The notes under the pieces are model-generated. The model was not told where the DNA came from. It saw only the letters and a list, made by a program, of their open reading frames with translations, and did no database searches. A DNA stretch of 48,742 nt from a bacterium (lineage in GTDB: Bacteria; SAR324; XYD2-FULL-50-16): contig JAJRZQ010000002.1 of NCBI GenBank assembly GCA_024275165.1, positions 140,679 through 189,420 of the forward strand, given 5' to 3'. This document shows positions 7,681 to 15,611 of this stretch, one piece after another (within the stretch, counting starts at the first letter, position 1; every line of letters begins with the position of its first letter). The translations under genes and the position numbers were made by a program.

Positions 7681-9123
7681 ATGTCTTTGCGAATCAATCA
7701 CAACAGGGCAGCCTTGAACTCGCATCGAATTTTAGTGAAAAATGATCGTCAAATGGGCCAGACCTTGGAAAAGCTTTCTAGCGGTCTAAAAATCAATCGA
7801 GCTGCGGAAGGCCCGGCAACTTTGGTGATTTCCGAACATATGCGAGGTCAGATTTCCAGCATGAATCAAGCCATTGACAACAGTGAGACCGCCATTTCCA
7901 TGGTGCAAACCACAGAAAGCAATTTAGTTGAGGTCAATCGTCTTTTAGTTGGAATTCGCCAGTTGGCAATTCATGCCTCGAATGAGGGGAGCAACAGCAC
8001 GGCCATGTTGGAAGCGGATCAGTCGGAGATTGACCACGCCTTGGCCAGTATCGACCGGATAGCGAAACAGGCTCGGTTTGGGAACAAAAAACTTTTAGAT
8101 GGAACCAACGGAATCAGCGGCAACACGACGGGGGAGGGGCTTTCGTTTCTTTCTGCCGGGCTCAATACCCAAGACTCCAGCAAAAAGGGATATGCGGTGG
8201 TGGTCACCCAGCAGGCGACTCGAAGTCGAGTCGAGGGTACGGTCGCCTTGAGCCCGGAAATGATTGGCAAAGGGGAAACCTTGACGGTCATTGAAAAGGG
8301 TAAAATGGCCAGCTATACCACGAGTGCCGATGATACTCTCGATAGGGTGGTGAAGAATCTAGCAAACGAAACGCGCCAACAGGGCTTGCGCCTCGATGTT
8401 CGTTTAACGGATTTGGGGACTTTTGAAATCGTGCACCAAGATTTTGGCTCCGACATGAATTTTCAGGTCTCCTCTTCCACTGCCGGGGTTTTAAGCGCAA
8501 AGGCTGGAGAAATTCAAGCCAATACCCCGGGCTTGGATATCAAAGGGAGCATCAACGGGGAACCGGCTAAAGGCTATGGTGAGGTTCTTACCGGAATGGC
8601 CGGCAGTGTCGCTGACTTGCAGGTGAGATATGTCCACCAAGGGGAAGCGATTCCGCCAGAGGGGTTGGGAGTGGGCCGCGTCTATATTACCCAAAACAGT
8701 CTGAAATTTCAGGTAGGGGGTAGTTACGGTCAGACCGTGGGGATGAATGTCAAAAATATCTCGAGTCATGCCTTAGGGGTCGGGGTCGATAATGAAAGCG
8801 GTTTTCGCTCTCTCGCTGACTTAGATGTGCGTAGCTTTCAAGGGGCTCAAGACACACTTTTTTTAGTGGATCAAGCGATCCATGATGTTACCCGAATCCG
8901 CAGTGATTTGGGCGCCTTTCAAAAAAACGCCTTAGAGGGCAATTTGCAAAATTTGCGAATTGCCAATGAAAACCTGGTCTCCAGCGAATCGGTGCTGCGA
9001 GACGCGGATATGGCCGGCGAAACGGCCTCCTTTACCCGCAACCAGATCATGTCGGAATCCGCCACCGCCATGCTGGCTCAGGCCAACCAAACCCCGAAAA
9101 CGGTCTTACGCTTGATCGGTTAG
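7681..9123 (+). CDS. Flagellin 5 (FliC/FlaA family)
   Basis: Filament subunit of 480 residues. It starts MSLRINHNRAALNSHRI and carries SSGLKINRAAEGPATLV and a slightly changed SEHMRGQISS. The C-terminus has MSESATAMLAQANQTPKTV. The central domain has the family blocks GETLTVIEKGK, SSTAGVLS and DIKGSINGE. AAGGAGG lies upstream of the ATG. Its 3' end overlaps the 3' end of the convergent ispE gene by 18 bases, which closes the flagellin array. Confidence 0.95.
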   Translation: MSLRINHNRAALNSHRILVKNDRQMGQTLEKLSSGLKINRAAEGPATLVISEHMRGQISSMNQAIDNSETAISMVQTTESNLVEVNRLLVGIRQLAIHASNEGSNSTAMLEADQSEIDHALASIDRIAKQARFGNKKLLDGTNGISGNTTGEGLSFLSAGLNTQDSSKKGYAVVVTQQATRSRVEGTVALSPEMIGKGETLTVIEKGKMASYTTSADDTLDRVVKNLANETRQQGLRLDVRLTDLGTFEIVHQDFGSDMNFQVSSSTAGVLSAKAGEIQANTPGLDIKGSINGEPAKGYGEVLTGMAGSVADLQVRYVHQGEAIPPEGLGVGRVYITQNSLKFQVGGSYGQTVGMNVKNISSHALGVGVDNESGFRSLADLDVRSFQGAQDTLFLVDQAIHDVTRIRSDLGAFQKNALEGNLQNLRIANENLVSSESVLRDADMAGETASFTRNQIMSESATAMLAQANQTPKTVLRLIG

Positions 9124-9978
9124 AGGGGTTGGGTGATAATCGAAGTGGTCCAGGCTTTGGACCGCGAAGATTCTGCATTCCTCCAGGGGGCCAAGTTGCT
9201 TTACAGCTTGGTCCCTTTTTTTTTGTTCGAAAAAGAGGGCGAAACAACAAGAGCCAGAGCCGGAGAACCCAAAGGCGTTGGGGGATAGGGCCCGTAAACT
9301 TTCGCTGCCTTGCCTCAACTCCTTGTGGCTTGCCGCTAGGGGAGCAAAAAAATCATTGGACTCTGGGGTGATCCGCGCCAACTCCTCTAAGCTAAAAGCC
9401 TTGGGGGTTAGCTTTTGTTTGGAATGGAGAGCTTGGGCGTAGGCCTCTTTCGTGGAGATCGAAAGCTTCGGTTTGAGTAAGATAAAATAGAGGGTCTGGG
9501 GTAAGGTCAGGGGGGTGAGGATTTCTCCGATGCCGGTCGCGATAGAGGGCCGGGGCGCTAAAAAAAAGGGCACATCGGCCCCAAGGGATAGGGCTGTTTT
9601 TTTTAATTCATCTGGGGTGAGTTTGAGCTGAAAGAGGCGCCGCAAGGTGAGCAGTATTGCCGCGGCGTTCCCGCTCCCCCCCCCGAGCCCCGCCCCATGG
9701 GGGATTTGTTTGTTGAGGTGAATCCGCAGGGCGAGCCTTTTCCCGCTCGCTTGCCCTAAGGCCTGGACGGCCTTAAAAACGAGGTTGTCTTGGGGGGGAA
9801 TGGGCAGGTTGCATTCCACGCGCAATTTGGTCGCGGGGGAAAAGCTCAGGGAGTCAAAGAGGTCGATGGGGATGAAGTCCAAAGAGAGGTTGTGATATCC
9901 GTCGGTTCTTTTTTTTTGGATGTACAGTCTCAGATTAAGCTTTGCCGGGCTTTGCAGGGTAAAGGGGGCAAAGTCCAT
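9106..9978 (-). CDS. ispE: 4-diphosphocytidyl-2-C-methyl-D-erythritol kinase
   Basis: GHMP kinase of the non-mevalonate (MEP) isoprenoid pathway; it phosphorylates the 2-hydroxyl of CDP-ME with ATP in the cytoplasm. The 290-residue length is normal. Visible motifs are the N-terminal SPAKLNLRLYI with RTDGYHNL (substrate site), the glycine-rich ATP loop GAGLGGGSGNAA at about residues 94-105, and a late GFSGSGSCCFAL motif typical of GHMP motif 3. It is the last gene of a minus-strand operon: its ATG lies one base after the stop codon of the thioredoxin-like gene. Its C-terminal codons overlap the end of flagellin 5. Confidence 0.93.
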   Translation of the reverse strand: MDFAPFTLQSPAKLNLRLYIQKKRTDGYHNLSLDFIPIDLFDSLSFSPATKLRVECNLPIPPQDNLVFKAVQALGQASGKRLALRIHLNKQIPHGAGLGGGSGNAAAILLTLRRLFQLKLTPDELKKTALSLGADVPFFLAPRPSIATGIGEILTPLTLPQTLYFILLKPKLSISTKEAYAQALHSKQKLTPKAFSLEELARITPESNDFFAPLAASHKELRQGSESLRALSPNAFGFSGSGSCCFALFFEQKKRDQAVKQLGPLEECRIFAVQSLDHFDYHPTPLTDQA

Positions 9979-9979
9979 T

Positions 9980-10951
9980 TTACTTAAGGTATTTTTGGAT
10001 CAATTCCTCAAACTTGCTCAAGGGCAAGGCCCCACTGATCACTTCGCCCTTGACGGTCTTTTTGCGGGGGTCGAAGCGGCCAATGACAAAGGTCGGGGTT
10101 CCGTTAATGCCGATGGACTGAGCGTATTGGATGTCTGCCTGTACTCGAGCTTGATATTTTAGGCTCTTGACGCAGCGCTTAAACTTGGCTGAATTTTGGA
10201 TCCCCACCCGCTTGCCGTAGGCGAGCAGGTTGAGGTCGCTCTGCGCTTTTTGGTTTTGAAACAAGAGGTTGTGAAAGGGCTCAAACTTCCCCTGCTCCCG
10301 GGCGCATTCCACGGCATTGGCGGCCTCGTCGGCTTCGGTGTGAAAGGGCAGGGGGAGGTGGCGGTACGCGAAAACAACCTGATTGCGGTATTTTTTTCTT
10401 AAGGTTTTTAAGGAGCCCTGCACCCGGCCGCAAAAGGGGCATTGGAAATCGGAGAACTCCAAGAGCATGACCTTTCCTTTGGTGTTCTTCCAGCGGTAGC
10501 CTGTTGCGAGGGGAACCTCTAAGGTGAAATCGTTGGGAGCCGTAAAACGAGGCTGAACCCAACCTTTTTTAAGGGCCAACTCAAATTGTTGTTGCGCGCT
10601 CCGCATCATCCCGAGGGATTCTAAATGTTGGCGGATGCGGGGGGCAAATTCTTCTAAGCTGCCTCTTTGGCTTAATTGATTGGCCTCAAAAAAGGCCTTC
10701 ACCGCTCGCCGGGTTGCTTTTTTGGGAGTAGGCCGTTTGAGTTTGCCTTTTGCCCAGAGCTTTTTTAAAGCGGTCTGCTGGAACTGTTGGAAGGTTTTTT
10801 GATAGACCTTTTTTCTTAAGTCGTTGAGTTCTTTGTCTTCAATATCTTGCAGGGTGACCTTTTGTCCATCAATGACACCGATGACTTTGGATTCTGCGGC
10901 ATCAAGAGAAAGGGGGAGCCAAAGGCTAAGTAAGAGAAGAATTATTTTCAT
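9980..10951 (-). CDS. DsbA-like periplasmic thiol-disulfide protein with N-terminal extension
   Basis: The 323-residue protein has a signal peptide (MKIILLLLSLWLPLSLDAAES). Residues 20-140 are charged and helical (VIGVIDGQKVTLQDIE is reminiscent of the SurA/PrsA N-terminal region). From about residue 145 follows a DsbA/DsbG-type thioredoxin fold: LLEFSDFQCPFCGRVQ with the CPFC active site near residue 170, an inserted helical domain, and the cis-Pro motif INGTPTFVIG. This matches the family with an N-terminal helical extension fused to thioredoxin_4. Likely role: disulfide formation or isomerisation in the periplasm. Its first 26 bases overlap the end of the HD-GYP gene and it runs directly into ispE, so the three are probably cotranscribed. 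Confidence 0.85.
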   Translation of the reverse strand: MKIILLLLSLWLPLSLDAAESKVIGVIDGQKVTLQDIEDKELNDLRKKVYQKTFQQFQQTALKKLWAKGKLKRPTPKKATRRAVKAFFEANQLSQRGSLEEFAPRIRQHLESLGMMRSAQQQFELALKKGWVQPRFTAPNDFTLEVPLATGYRWKNTKGKVMLLEFSDFQCPFCGRVQGSLKTLRKKYRNQVVFAYRHLPLPFHTEADEAANAVECAREQGKFEPFHNLLFQNQKAQSDLNLLAYGKRVGIQNSAKFKRCVKSLKYQARVQADIQYAQSIGINGTPTFVIGRFDPRKKTVKGEVISGALPLSKFEELIQKYLK

Positions 10952-12320
10952 GGATCGGTAGGGTTTGCTGGGCTTCAGCCCACTGGGTAAATGCTTGTAC
11001 GGAGTGGTCGCAGAGTTGGGTCCCCTTCACCTCGCTTAGGATATCCATTGCCTTGTGATGAGGGAAGCCTTTTCTGTAGGGGCGATCTGAGGTGAGGGCG
11101 TCGTAACAATCGGCCACCGCGCAAATTCGGGCCATGAGCGGGATTTTTTCCCCCTTCAAGCCTTTTGGGTATCCCTCGCCGTCAATGCGTTCATGGTGTA
11201 GCTCCACCACGGGGATAATGGGGGCTAAGCTGGGGATGGGGGTTAAAATGGTCGAGCCGATCATCGGATGCTCATTAAAGGAGGCCACCTCCTCGGCGGT
11301 GAGCTTGCCCGGTTTGCGCAATAGTCCGTCGGCAATGCCGATTTTACCCAAATCATGCAGGCGGGCTCCGATTTGCAGGGTTTCTAGTTCCGCTTTGGAA
11401 AGCCCCATTTTTTCTCCAATGGCAACGGCATATTGACTCACTCGCTGAGAATGCCCGCTGGTATAGGGGTCACGAGCTTCTAAAGCGTTGACCAAGGCGG
11501 TGATGCTGCCCAGCATGGAATTTCGTTCCAATTCTAAGCGTTTACGGTCTTCATCCAAGAGGCGGAACTGTTCGCTCAAGGCTTTTTCCACCGTGATGAT
11601 GAACTGTTCTAAGTGAAAGGGTTTGACCACATAGGCAGAGGCCCCCTGGGCGATCAGGCTGCGCATGACGCTTTTTTCCGAGTTGGCGCTTAAGATGATA
11701 AAGGGGATATGGCGGGTCTCTTCTTGGGCTAAGAGTGCCTTGCAAAATTCGATGCCGTTCATGACCGGCATATCTAAATCGCTGATGATGATGGCCGGCT
11801 CGGTGGTTTTTAAGACCTCCAAGGCTTCTTTGCCGTTGCAGGCGGTCACGACCTGAAAGCCGGCTTTGGTTAGCCCGGCCTCCACTAAGCGGAGCAAGGC
11901 GGGGGAATCATCGACCACCAAGATCAGGCTGCCCAGGTGCCCCAATCCTTGTTCAAAGAGGTGGGAAAGGGCTTGCTGCCAAACCTTTTCGTTTTCTTGT
12001 TGGGTTAAGACTAAAGTCGTCCCCAATTCGTAGGCTTTTTCGCTTTGGGTTTGGTTGGGCAGGGGTTGCACGGCCACAAAGGGGATTTGTCCCCCCTGGG
12101 GGTGTTGCCGGATCTGGGTGATGAAATCTATTCCTTGGGTTTGCGGGAGTTGGCAGTCGGCTAAGATGAGGTCGAATCGTTGTTCGTCAAACAGGGTTAA
12201 GGCCTCTGTCGCGCTGCTGGCCTCAATGATTTGCGCTTGGAAGTGAGCCAGCTTTAGCCCCCATATCTTGCGAATCGTTATGGATTCATTGACGAGGAGA
12301 AAGGTGAACTTTGGTTCCAT
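10926..12320 (-). CDS. Two-receiver HD-GYP response regulator (probable c-di-GMP phosphodiesterase)
   Basis: The 464-residue protein has REC1 (about 5-120), REC2 (about 130-250) and an HD-GYP domain (about 270-445). REC2 has the full acid pocket (VVDDSP, D in SDLDMP, VVKPF). REC1 keeps the acceptor Asp (LADCQLP) but has VNES where the acidic pair belongs, so it may be phosphorylated poorly. HD-GYP motifs are intact: ARLHDLGKIG, HHERIDGEGYPKGL and CDALTSDRPYR-like residues. Family members hydrolyse c-di-GMP to pGpG or GMP and influence motility; a link to the nearby flagellins is inferred. It is followed by overlapping dsbA-like and ispE genes. Confidence 0.9.
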   Translation of the reverse strand: MEPKFTFLLVNESITIRKIWGLKLAHFQAQIIEASSATEALTLFDEQRFDLILADCQLPQTQGIDFITQIRQHPQGGQIPFVAVQPLPNQTQSEKAYELGTTLVLTQQENEKVWQQALSHLFEQGLGHLGSLILVVDDSPALLRLVEAGLTKAGFQVVTACNGKEALEVLKTTEPAIIISDLDMPVMNGIEFCKALLAQEETRHIPFIILSANSEKSVMRSLIAQGASAYVVKPFHLEQFIITVEKALSEQFRLLDEDRKRLELERNSMLGSITALVNALEARDPYTSGHSQRVSQYAVAIGEKMGLSKAELETLQIGARLHDLGKIGIADGLLRKPGKLTAEEVASFNEHPMIGSTILTPIPSLAPIIPVVELHHERIDGEGYPKGLKGEKIPLMARICAVADCYDALTSDRPYRKGFPHHKAMDILSEVKGTQLCDHSVQAFTQWAEAQQTLPIHENNSSLT

Positions 12321-12355
12321 CCGTTTTCAAAGAGGTTCCGGCAAGAAGCCGAAGG

Positions 12356-12398
12356 GTTAAAAAAAGGAACTCCCAGCAAGCCCCTGGGAGGCCTTTTT
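12356..12398 (-). terminator. Bidirectional intrinsic terminator
   Basis: A stem ctcccag / ctgggag (12370-12390) with a 7-nt loop is flanked by a run of A on the left and cctttttaa on the right, giving T-rich tails in both directions. On the minus strand it lies after the Lys-rich gene and before the HD-GYP gene, so those two are probably separate transcripts. Confidence 0.65.
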
Positions 12399-12453
12399 AA
12401 GCCAATGCCTGGTCTGCTGGTTGGGGCGCAGGCCGCTGAAGTTTCAGAGGCCC

Positions 12454-13398
12454 TTAATTTTGCGTGAAGGCCGCGACCTTGCCGACCTCTTCTACAGGAG
12501 TTTGCCCCGTGGCTAAAAGAAACTCGAAAAGACGGTTGAGCGAACTTTTCATCAAGGTGATATCTTCCTCGGTGGGGTTCATGTTGCGGGGAAACCACCC
12601 CTCTAAAAAGAGTCGCACCTTTTTCGCGGTTAAGTCTGTAATCTGGGTGAGTTCTTTTTCTTCCGCGTAGTCGAGCAATAAAGCTTCCGCGTCTTCCAAA
12701 CAGCGCTCGGCGGGGTCCGGCTCGAGCTGAGCCGTGGTTTGCAGCCAGGGGCCGAAATCCTTTAAGAGGTCGGCAAAGGGGCTGACTGCCGGGGCTTCGT
12801 CTGGTTCTGCTTCGGTTTTTTCGGGAAGGGTTGCCGCTAAATCGGCCATTTCCCCTTGGGCCATCTGTTCTTGCGCCTTTTCTTCTAAGTACTCTTGCCA
12901 TTGCTCGTCATAGGCTTGCAGGGTTTTTTGCAAGGGGTCTAGGTCCATTTCTCCCAGTTTGGCGAGGTGAAAGAGGCCCACAATGACTTGGTTCATGCAG
13001 GCGGGAGCCTTTTGCTCGAAGAAGTAGAGCATGGCTTGGACTAAAATCAAGAGGTTCTTTTTCCCTTCCGCTTGCAAACGGCTGTTCATGTTTTGCAAGG
13101 CGGTGCCGTATTTTTCCAAGTAGGCCTCGGTCGCCAAGGCGTCAATGGCATCGGGGGTTTTTTCGTGGGCCTCTTCGGCGGCGGTTACCTCCGCTAAGGT
13201 GAAGCGACAAGCTTGCATCTCCGGTTCATAAACCAGTTGCGGCAGGTTGCGGAGCAATTTCTTGACCTGGCCCGGTTTCATGTTTTTTTGGCGCGGCGCT
13301 TGGGCGGCGAGGGCCCGTTTTTTCTGGGTCCGTTTTTGTGTTTTTAGGGTCTGTCGTTTTTTGATTCCCGCTTTTTGCGTCTTTTTCTTTTTGGCCAT
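12454..13398 (-). CDS. Hypothetical protein with Lys-rich N-terminus
   Basis: Not recognised. The start at 13398 (MAKKKKTQKAGIKK) is preferred: an AAGAG lies upstream, and the earlier in-frame ATG would run into the radA coding region. The 314-residue product starts with about 40 residues very rich in Lys/Arg/Gln, which could bind nucleic acid. A mixed helical body follows, then an acidic stretch (about 200-235), and a C-terminal segment of about 65 residues (TQITDLTAKKVRLFLEGWFP onward) that looks like a compact helical domain. No signal peptide or membrane segment. It is divergent from radA, with 123 bases between the starts. Confidence 0.7.
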   Translation of the reverse strand: MAKKKKTQKAGIKKRQTLKTQKRTQKKRALAAQAPRQKNMKPGQVKKLLRNLPQLVYEPEMQACRFTLAEVTAAEEAHEKTPDAIDALATEAYLEKYGTALQNMNSRLQAEGKKNLLILVQAMLYFFEQKAPACMNQVIVGLFHLAKLGEMDLDPLQKTLQAYDEQWQEYLEEKAQEQMAQGEMADLAATLPEKTEAEPDEAPAVSPFADLLKDFGPWLQTTAQLEPDPAERCLEDAEALLLDYAEEKELTQITDLTAKKVRLFLEGWFPRNMNPTEEDITLMKSSLNRLFEFLLATGQTPVEEVGKVAAFTQN

Positions 13399-13521
13399 TT
13401 TCTCTTGTCTCGTTTGGGTCAAGCTGAAAGAATTTACTTCGCGCCTTAAAGGCGAATTTTTAACATAAAACAGCGCCCGAGAATAGGCAAGGGATGGGGC
13501 GAAAAACTCCCAAAATTCAGC

Positions 13522-14868
13522 ATGGCTAAAAAGAAACCGGATTTTGAATGTAGCGCCTGCGGGGCGCGTTATCCCCAGTGGCAGGGGCGCTGTAATCGTT
13601 GCGGCGCTTGGGACAGCTTCATGGAGCGCATTCCCGAAGACAAACGGCAGCAAAAGGCTTGGGTTGCGGGGGGCACTCAGGCTAAGCCCTTGGCCGCGAT
13701 TGAGCAAAACCAAGGGGAGGAGCGCTGGGTTACGGGAGTGAGCGAGTTCGACCGGGTGATTGGGGGGGGGATTGTGCGGGGGAGTTTCGGCCTCTTGGGC
13801 GGGGCCCCGGGGGTGGGGAAGTCCACCCTGATTTTACAGCTTTTAAGCCGCTTGGCGGGGATGGGGAAAAAGGTGCTGTATGTTTCTGGGGAGGAGTCCG
13901 AAGGCCAGATCAAGTCTCGGGCCGAGCGCTTGCTTTTGAGGCAGGAGCAGATTTATATTCTGATTGAGTCTAGTCTAGAGGCGATTCTTTCGCAGTTGCA
14001 AGTGGTCGAGCCGGATTTTGTGGTGATTGATTCCATTCAAACCCTTTATGATCCGGCTTTGGACGCGGGCCCCGGTAGCGTGACCCAGGTACGGGAAACC
14101 GCCCAGGCCTTGATGCGCTATGGGAAGCAAAAGGGGGTTTCGGTGCTTTTGGTGGGCCATGTAACTAAAGATGGTGATTTGGCGGGCCCCCGCACCCTAG
14201 AGCACATGGTGGATTTTGTTTTGCACCTGGAGGGGGAATCAAAGGAACGACTGCGGGTTTTGCGGGGGGTGAAGAATCGCTTTGGGGAGGTGCATGAAGT
14301 GGGCTTGTTTCAAATGACCGCCAAGGGGTTGGCCGAAGCGAGCGACGCGGGTCGTTTCATGGCGGAGCGTTTCCTTTGGGGTCATGCGGGGACCGCGGTT
14401 TTTGCCGCCAATGAGGGGAAACGGGTTTTTTTCTTAGAGGTACAGGTTTTAGTGGGCGACACCCAACAAAGTTACCCCGCGCGCACGGCAAACGGGATGG
14501 AGCGAAACCGCCTGCTCACCTTGGTGGCGGTTTTGGAAAAGAACCTCAATCTCGACTTTTCCCGCAATGATATCTATGTCAATCTGGCGGGAGGTTTTCG
14601 GGTCACCGAAACGGGCATGGATATGGCGGTGATGGCGGCACTGCTCTCCAGTCATTTGCGCAGGGCTCTGCCCGCGCGAAGCCTTTTTTTAGGCGAGGCG
14701 GCCCTCAATGGGCAATTTCGGAGTCTGCCCAATTTGGAAGATCGGGTGAACGAGGCGCAGCGTTGCGGCTTTACTCATATTTACTTAGCCCCTCCCAGGA
14801 AAGGCGGCCCCGCCCCCAAGGCAGAGCCCTTACTGGATGTATCGGGGCTTTTGCGACTTATTCAATAA
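13522..14868 (+). CDS. radA: DNA repair protein RadA (Sms)
   Basis: RecA-family ATPase that acts in recombination-intermediate processing and branch migration. The 448 residues show the complete family layout: N-terminal C4 zinc finger (C10, C13, C24, C27), Walker A GGAPGVGKST at about residues 93-102, Walker B VVIDSIQT, the RadA signature KNRFG at about 251, and a C-terminal Lon-like domain (ARTANGMERNRL, then GMDMAVMAALLSS). It uses the first ATG; the ribosome binding site is weak. A YggU-family gene follows 12 bases later. Confidence 0.96.
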   Translation: MAKKKPDFECSACGARYPQWQGRCNRCGAWDSFMERIPEDKRQQKAWVAGGTQAKPLAAIEQNQGEERWVTGVSEFDRVIGGGIVRGSFGLLGGAPGVGKSTLILQLLSRLAGMGKKVLYVSGEESEGQIKSRAERLLLRQEQIYILIESSLEAILSQLQVVEPDFVVIDSIQTLYDPALDAGPGSVTQVRETAQALMRYGKQKGVSVLLVGHVTKDGDLAGPRTLEHMVDFVLHLEGESKERLRVLRGVKNRFGEVHEVGLFQMTAKGLAEASDAGRFMAERFLWGHAGTAVFAANEGKRVFFLEVQVLVGDTQQSYPARTANGMERNRLLTLVAVLEKNLNLDFSRNDIYVNLAGGFRVTETGMDMAVMAALLSSHLRRALPARSLFLGEAALNGQFRSLPNLEDRVNEAQRCGFTHIYLAPPRKGGPAPKAEPLLDVSGLLRLIQ

Positions 14869-14880
14869 AAAGTAACTTCA

Positions 14881-15180
14881 ATGACGAGCCTGTTTGCCTT
14901 AACCCCTCAGGGGCTGTTGATTCAGCTTAAGGTAATTCCGAAAGCAAGCCGGGAGTGCTGGGGCAAGGTGCTGGGGGAGCGAATTCAATTAAAAATCTCT
15001 GCTCCGCCCGTGGAGGGACAGGCCAATCAGGCCTGCGTCCGGTTTCTTTCCCAAAGCTTCAAATGCCCCAAAAGCGAGATCAAATTGTTGCGGGGGGAGC
15101 GATCTCGTGAAAAGACCTTCTTGCTATCCCGCTTTGACCCCGATAGGCTAAGGGCATGGAAAGAAAAGCATATCCTTTAG
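14881..15180 (+). CDS. YggU/DUF167 family protein
   Basis: Small protein of 99 residues with the family core: LIQLKVIPKASRE near the N-terminus, IQLKISAPPVEGQANQACV in the middle and KLLRGERSREK near the end. The family (UPF0235) is widespread but its biochemical role is unsettled. It lies between radA and the TPR gene, with 12 bases on the left and near-contact on the right, so cotranscription is likely. Confidence 0.88.
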   Translation: MTSLFALTPQGLLIQLKVIPKASRECWGKVLGERIQLKISAPPVEGQANQACVRFLSQSFKCPKSEIKLLRGERSREKTFLLSRFDPDRLRAWKEKHIL

Positions 15181-15182
15181 TA

Positions 15183-15611
15183 ATGCGTTGTTTGCTGCGG
15201 CTGGGCGTTGTGGTTTTATTGCTCTCCCCCCCCTTGCTCTCTTATGCTCAAGCTCCTGCCCAAGTCTCTATGGAAGAGTTGGAAGATCGGGATTTTGTGC
15301 AAAACCTGTTTCAAGATAAAAAATATCAATTTGCCTTAGAAGAGGCGCAAAACTATATGCGCAAAAATCCAAAGGGGTTTTTTGTGGATGAAATGCGCTT
15401 TGTTTTGGCCCAGGTTTACAGCCAACAGGGGGAGGATAAAAAAGCTCAGGCGGAATACGCTCGCATTATTCAAGATTATCCAGAGAGCGCTTACCTAGAA
15501 GACGCCTATTATTTTCTCGCGCTATTAAAGATCAGGGAAGGCGAGATCGCGGATGGGGAAGCCTATTTGGCGCAACTCAAAGAGCGGTTTCCCTTTTCAA
15601 AGCGATTGTAA
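15183..15611 (+). CDS. Exported TPR protein, N-terminal part before an in-frame TAA
   Basis: The ATG at 15183 gives a good signal peptide (MRCLLRLGVVVLLLSPPLLS, then YAQ); an ATG 27 bases upstream is in frame but adds a charged tail and overlaps the YggU gene. After cleavage come TPR-like helices (FVDEMRFVLAQVYSQQGEDKK, SAYLEDAYYFLALLKIREGE), resembling YbgF/YfiO-type repeat proteins. The frame stops at TAA 15609-15611 in the middle of a repeat. The same frame then stays open for 1800 bases with matching TPR content. Sequence error, pseudogene formation and readthrough are all possible. Confidence 0.75.
   Translation: MRCLLRLGVVVLLLSPPLLSYAQAPAQVSMEELEDRDFVQNLFQDKKYQFALEEAQNYMRKNPKGFFVDEMRFVLAQVYSQQGEDKKAQAEYARIIQDYPESAYLEDAYYFLALLKIREGEIADGEAYLAQLKERFPFSKRL

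Noticed and set aside
15609-15611. Reassignment of TAA to an amino acid
   Set aside because: Many intact genes in the window end in TAA at the expected length, including flagellins 1 and 4, so general reassignment is excluded; only local readthrough remains possible.
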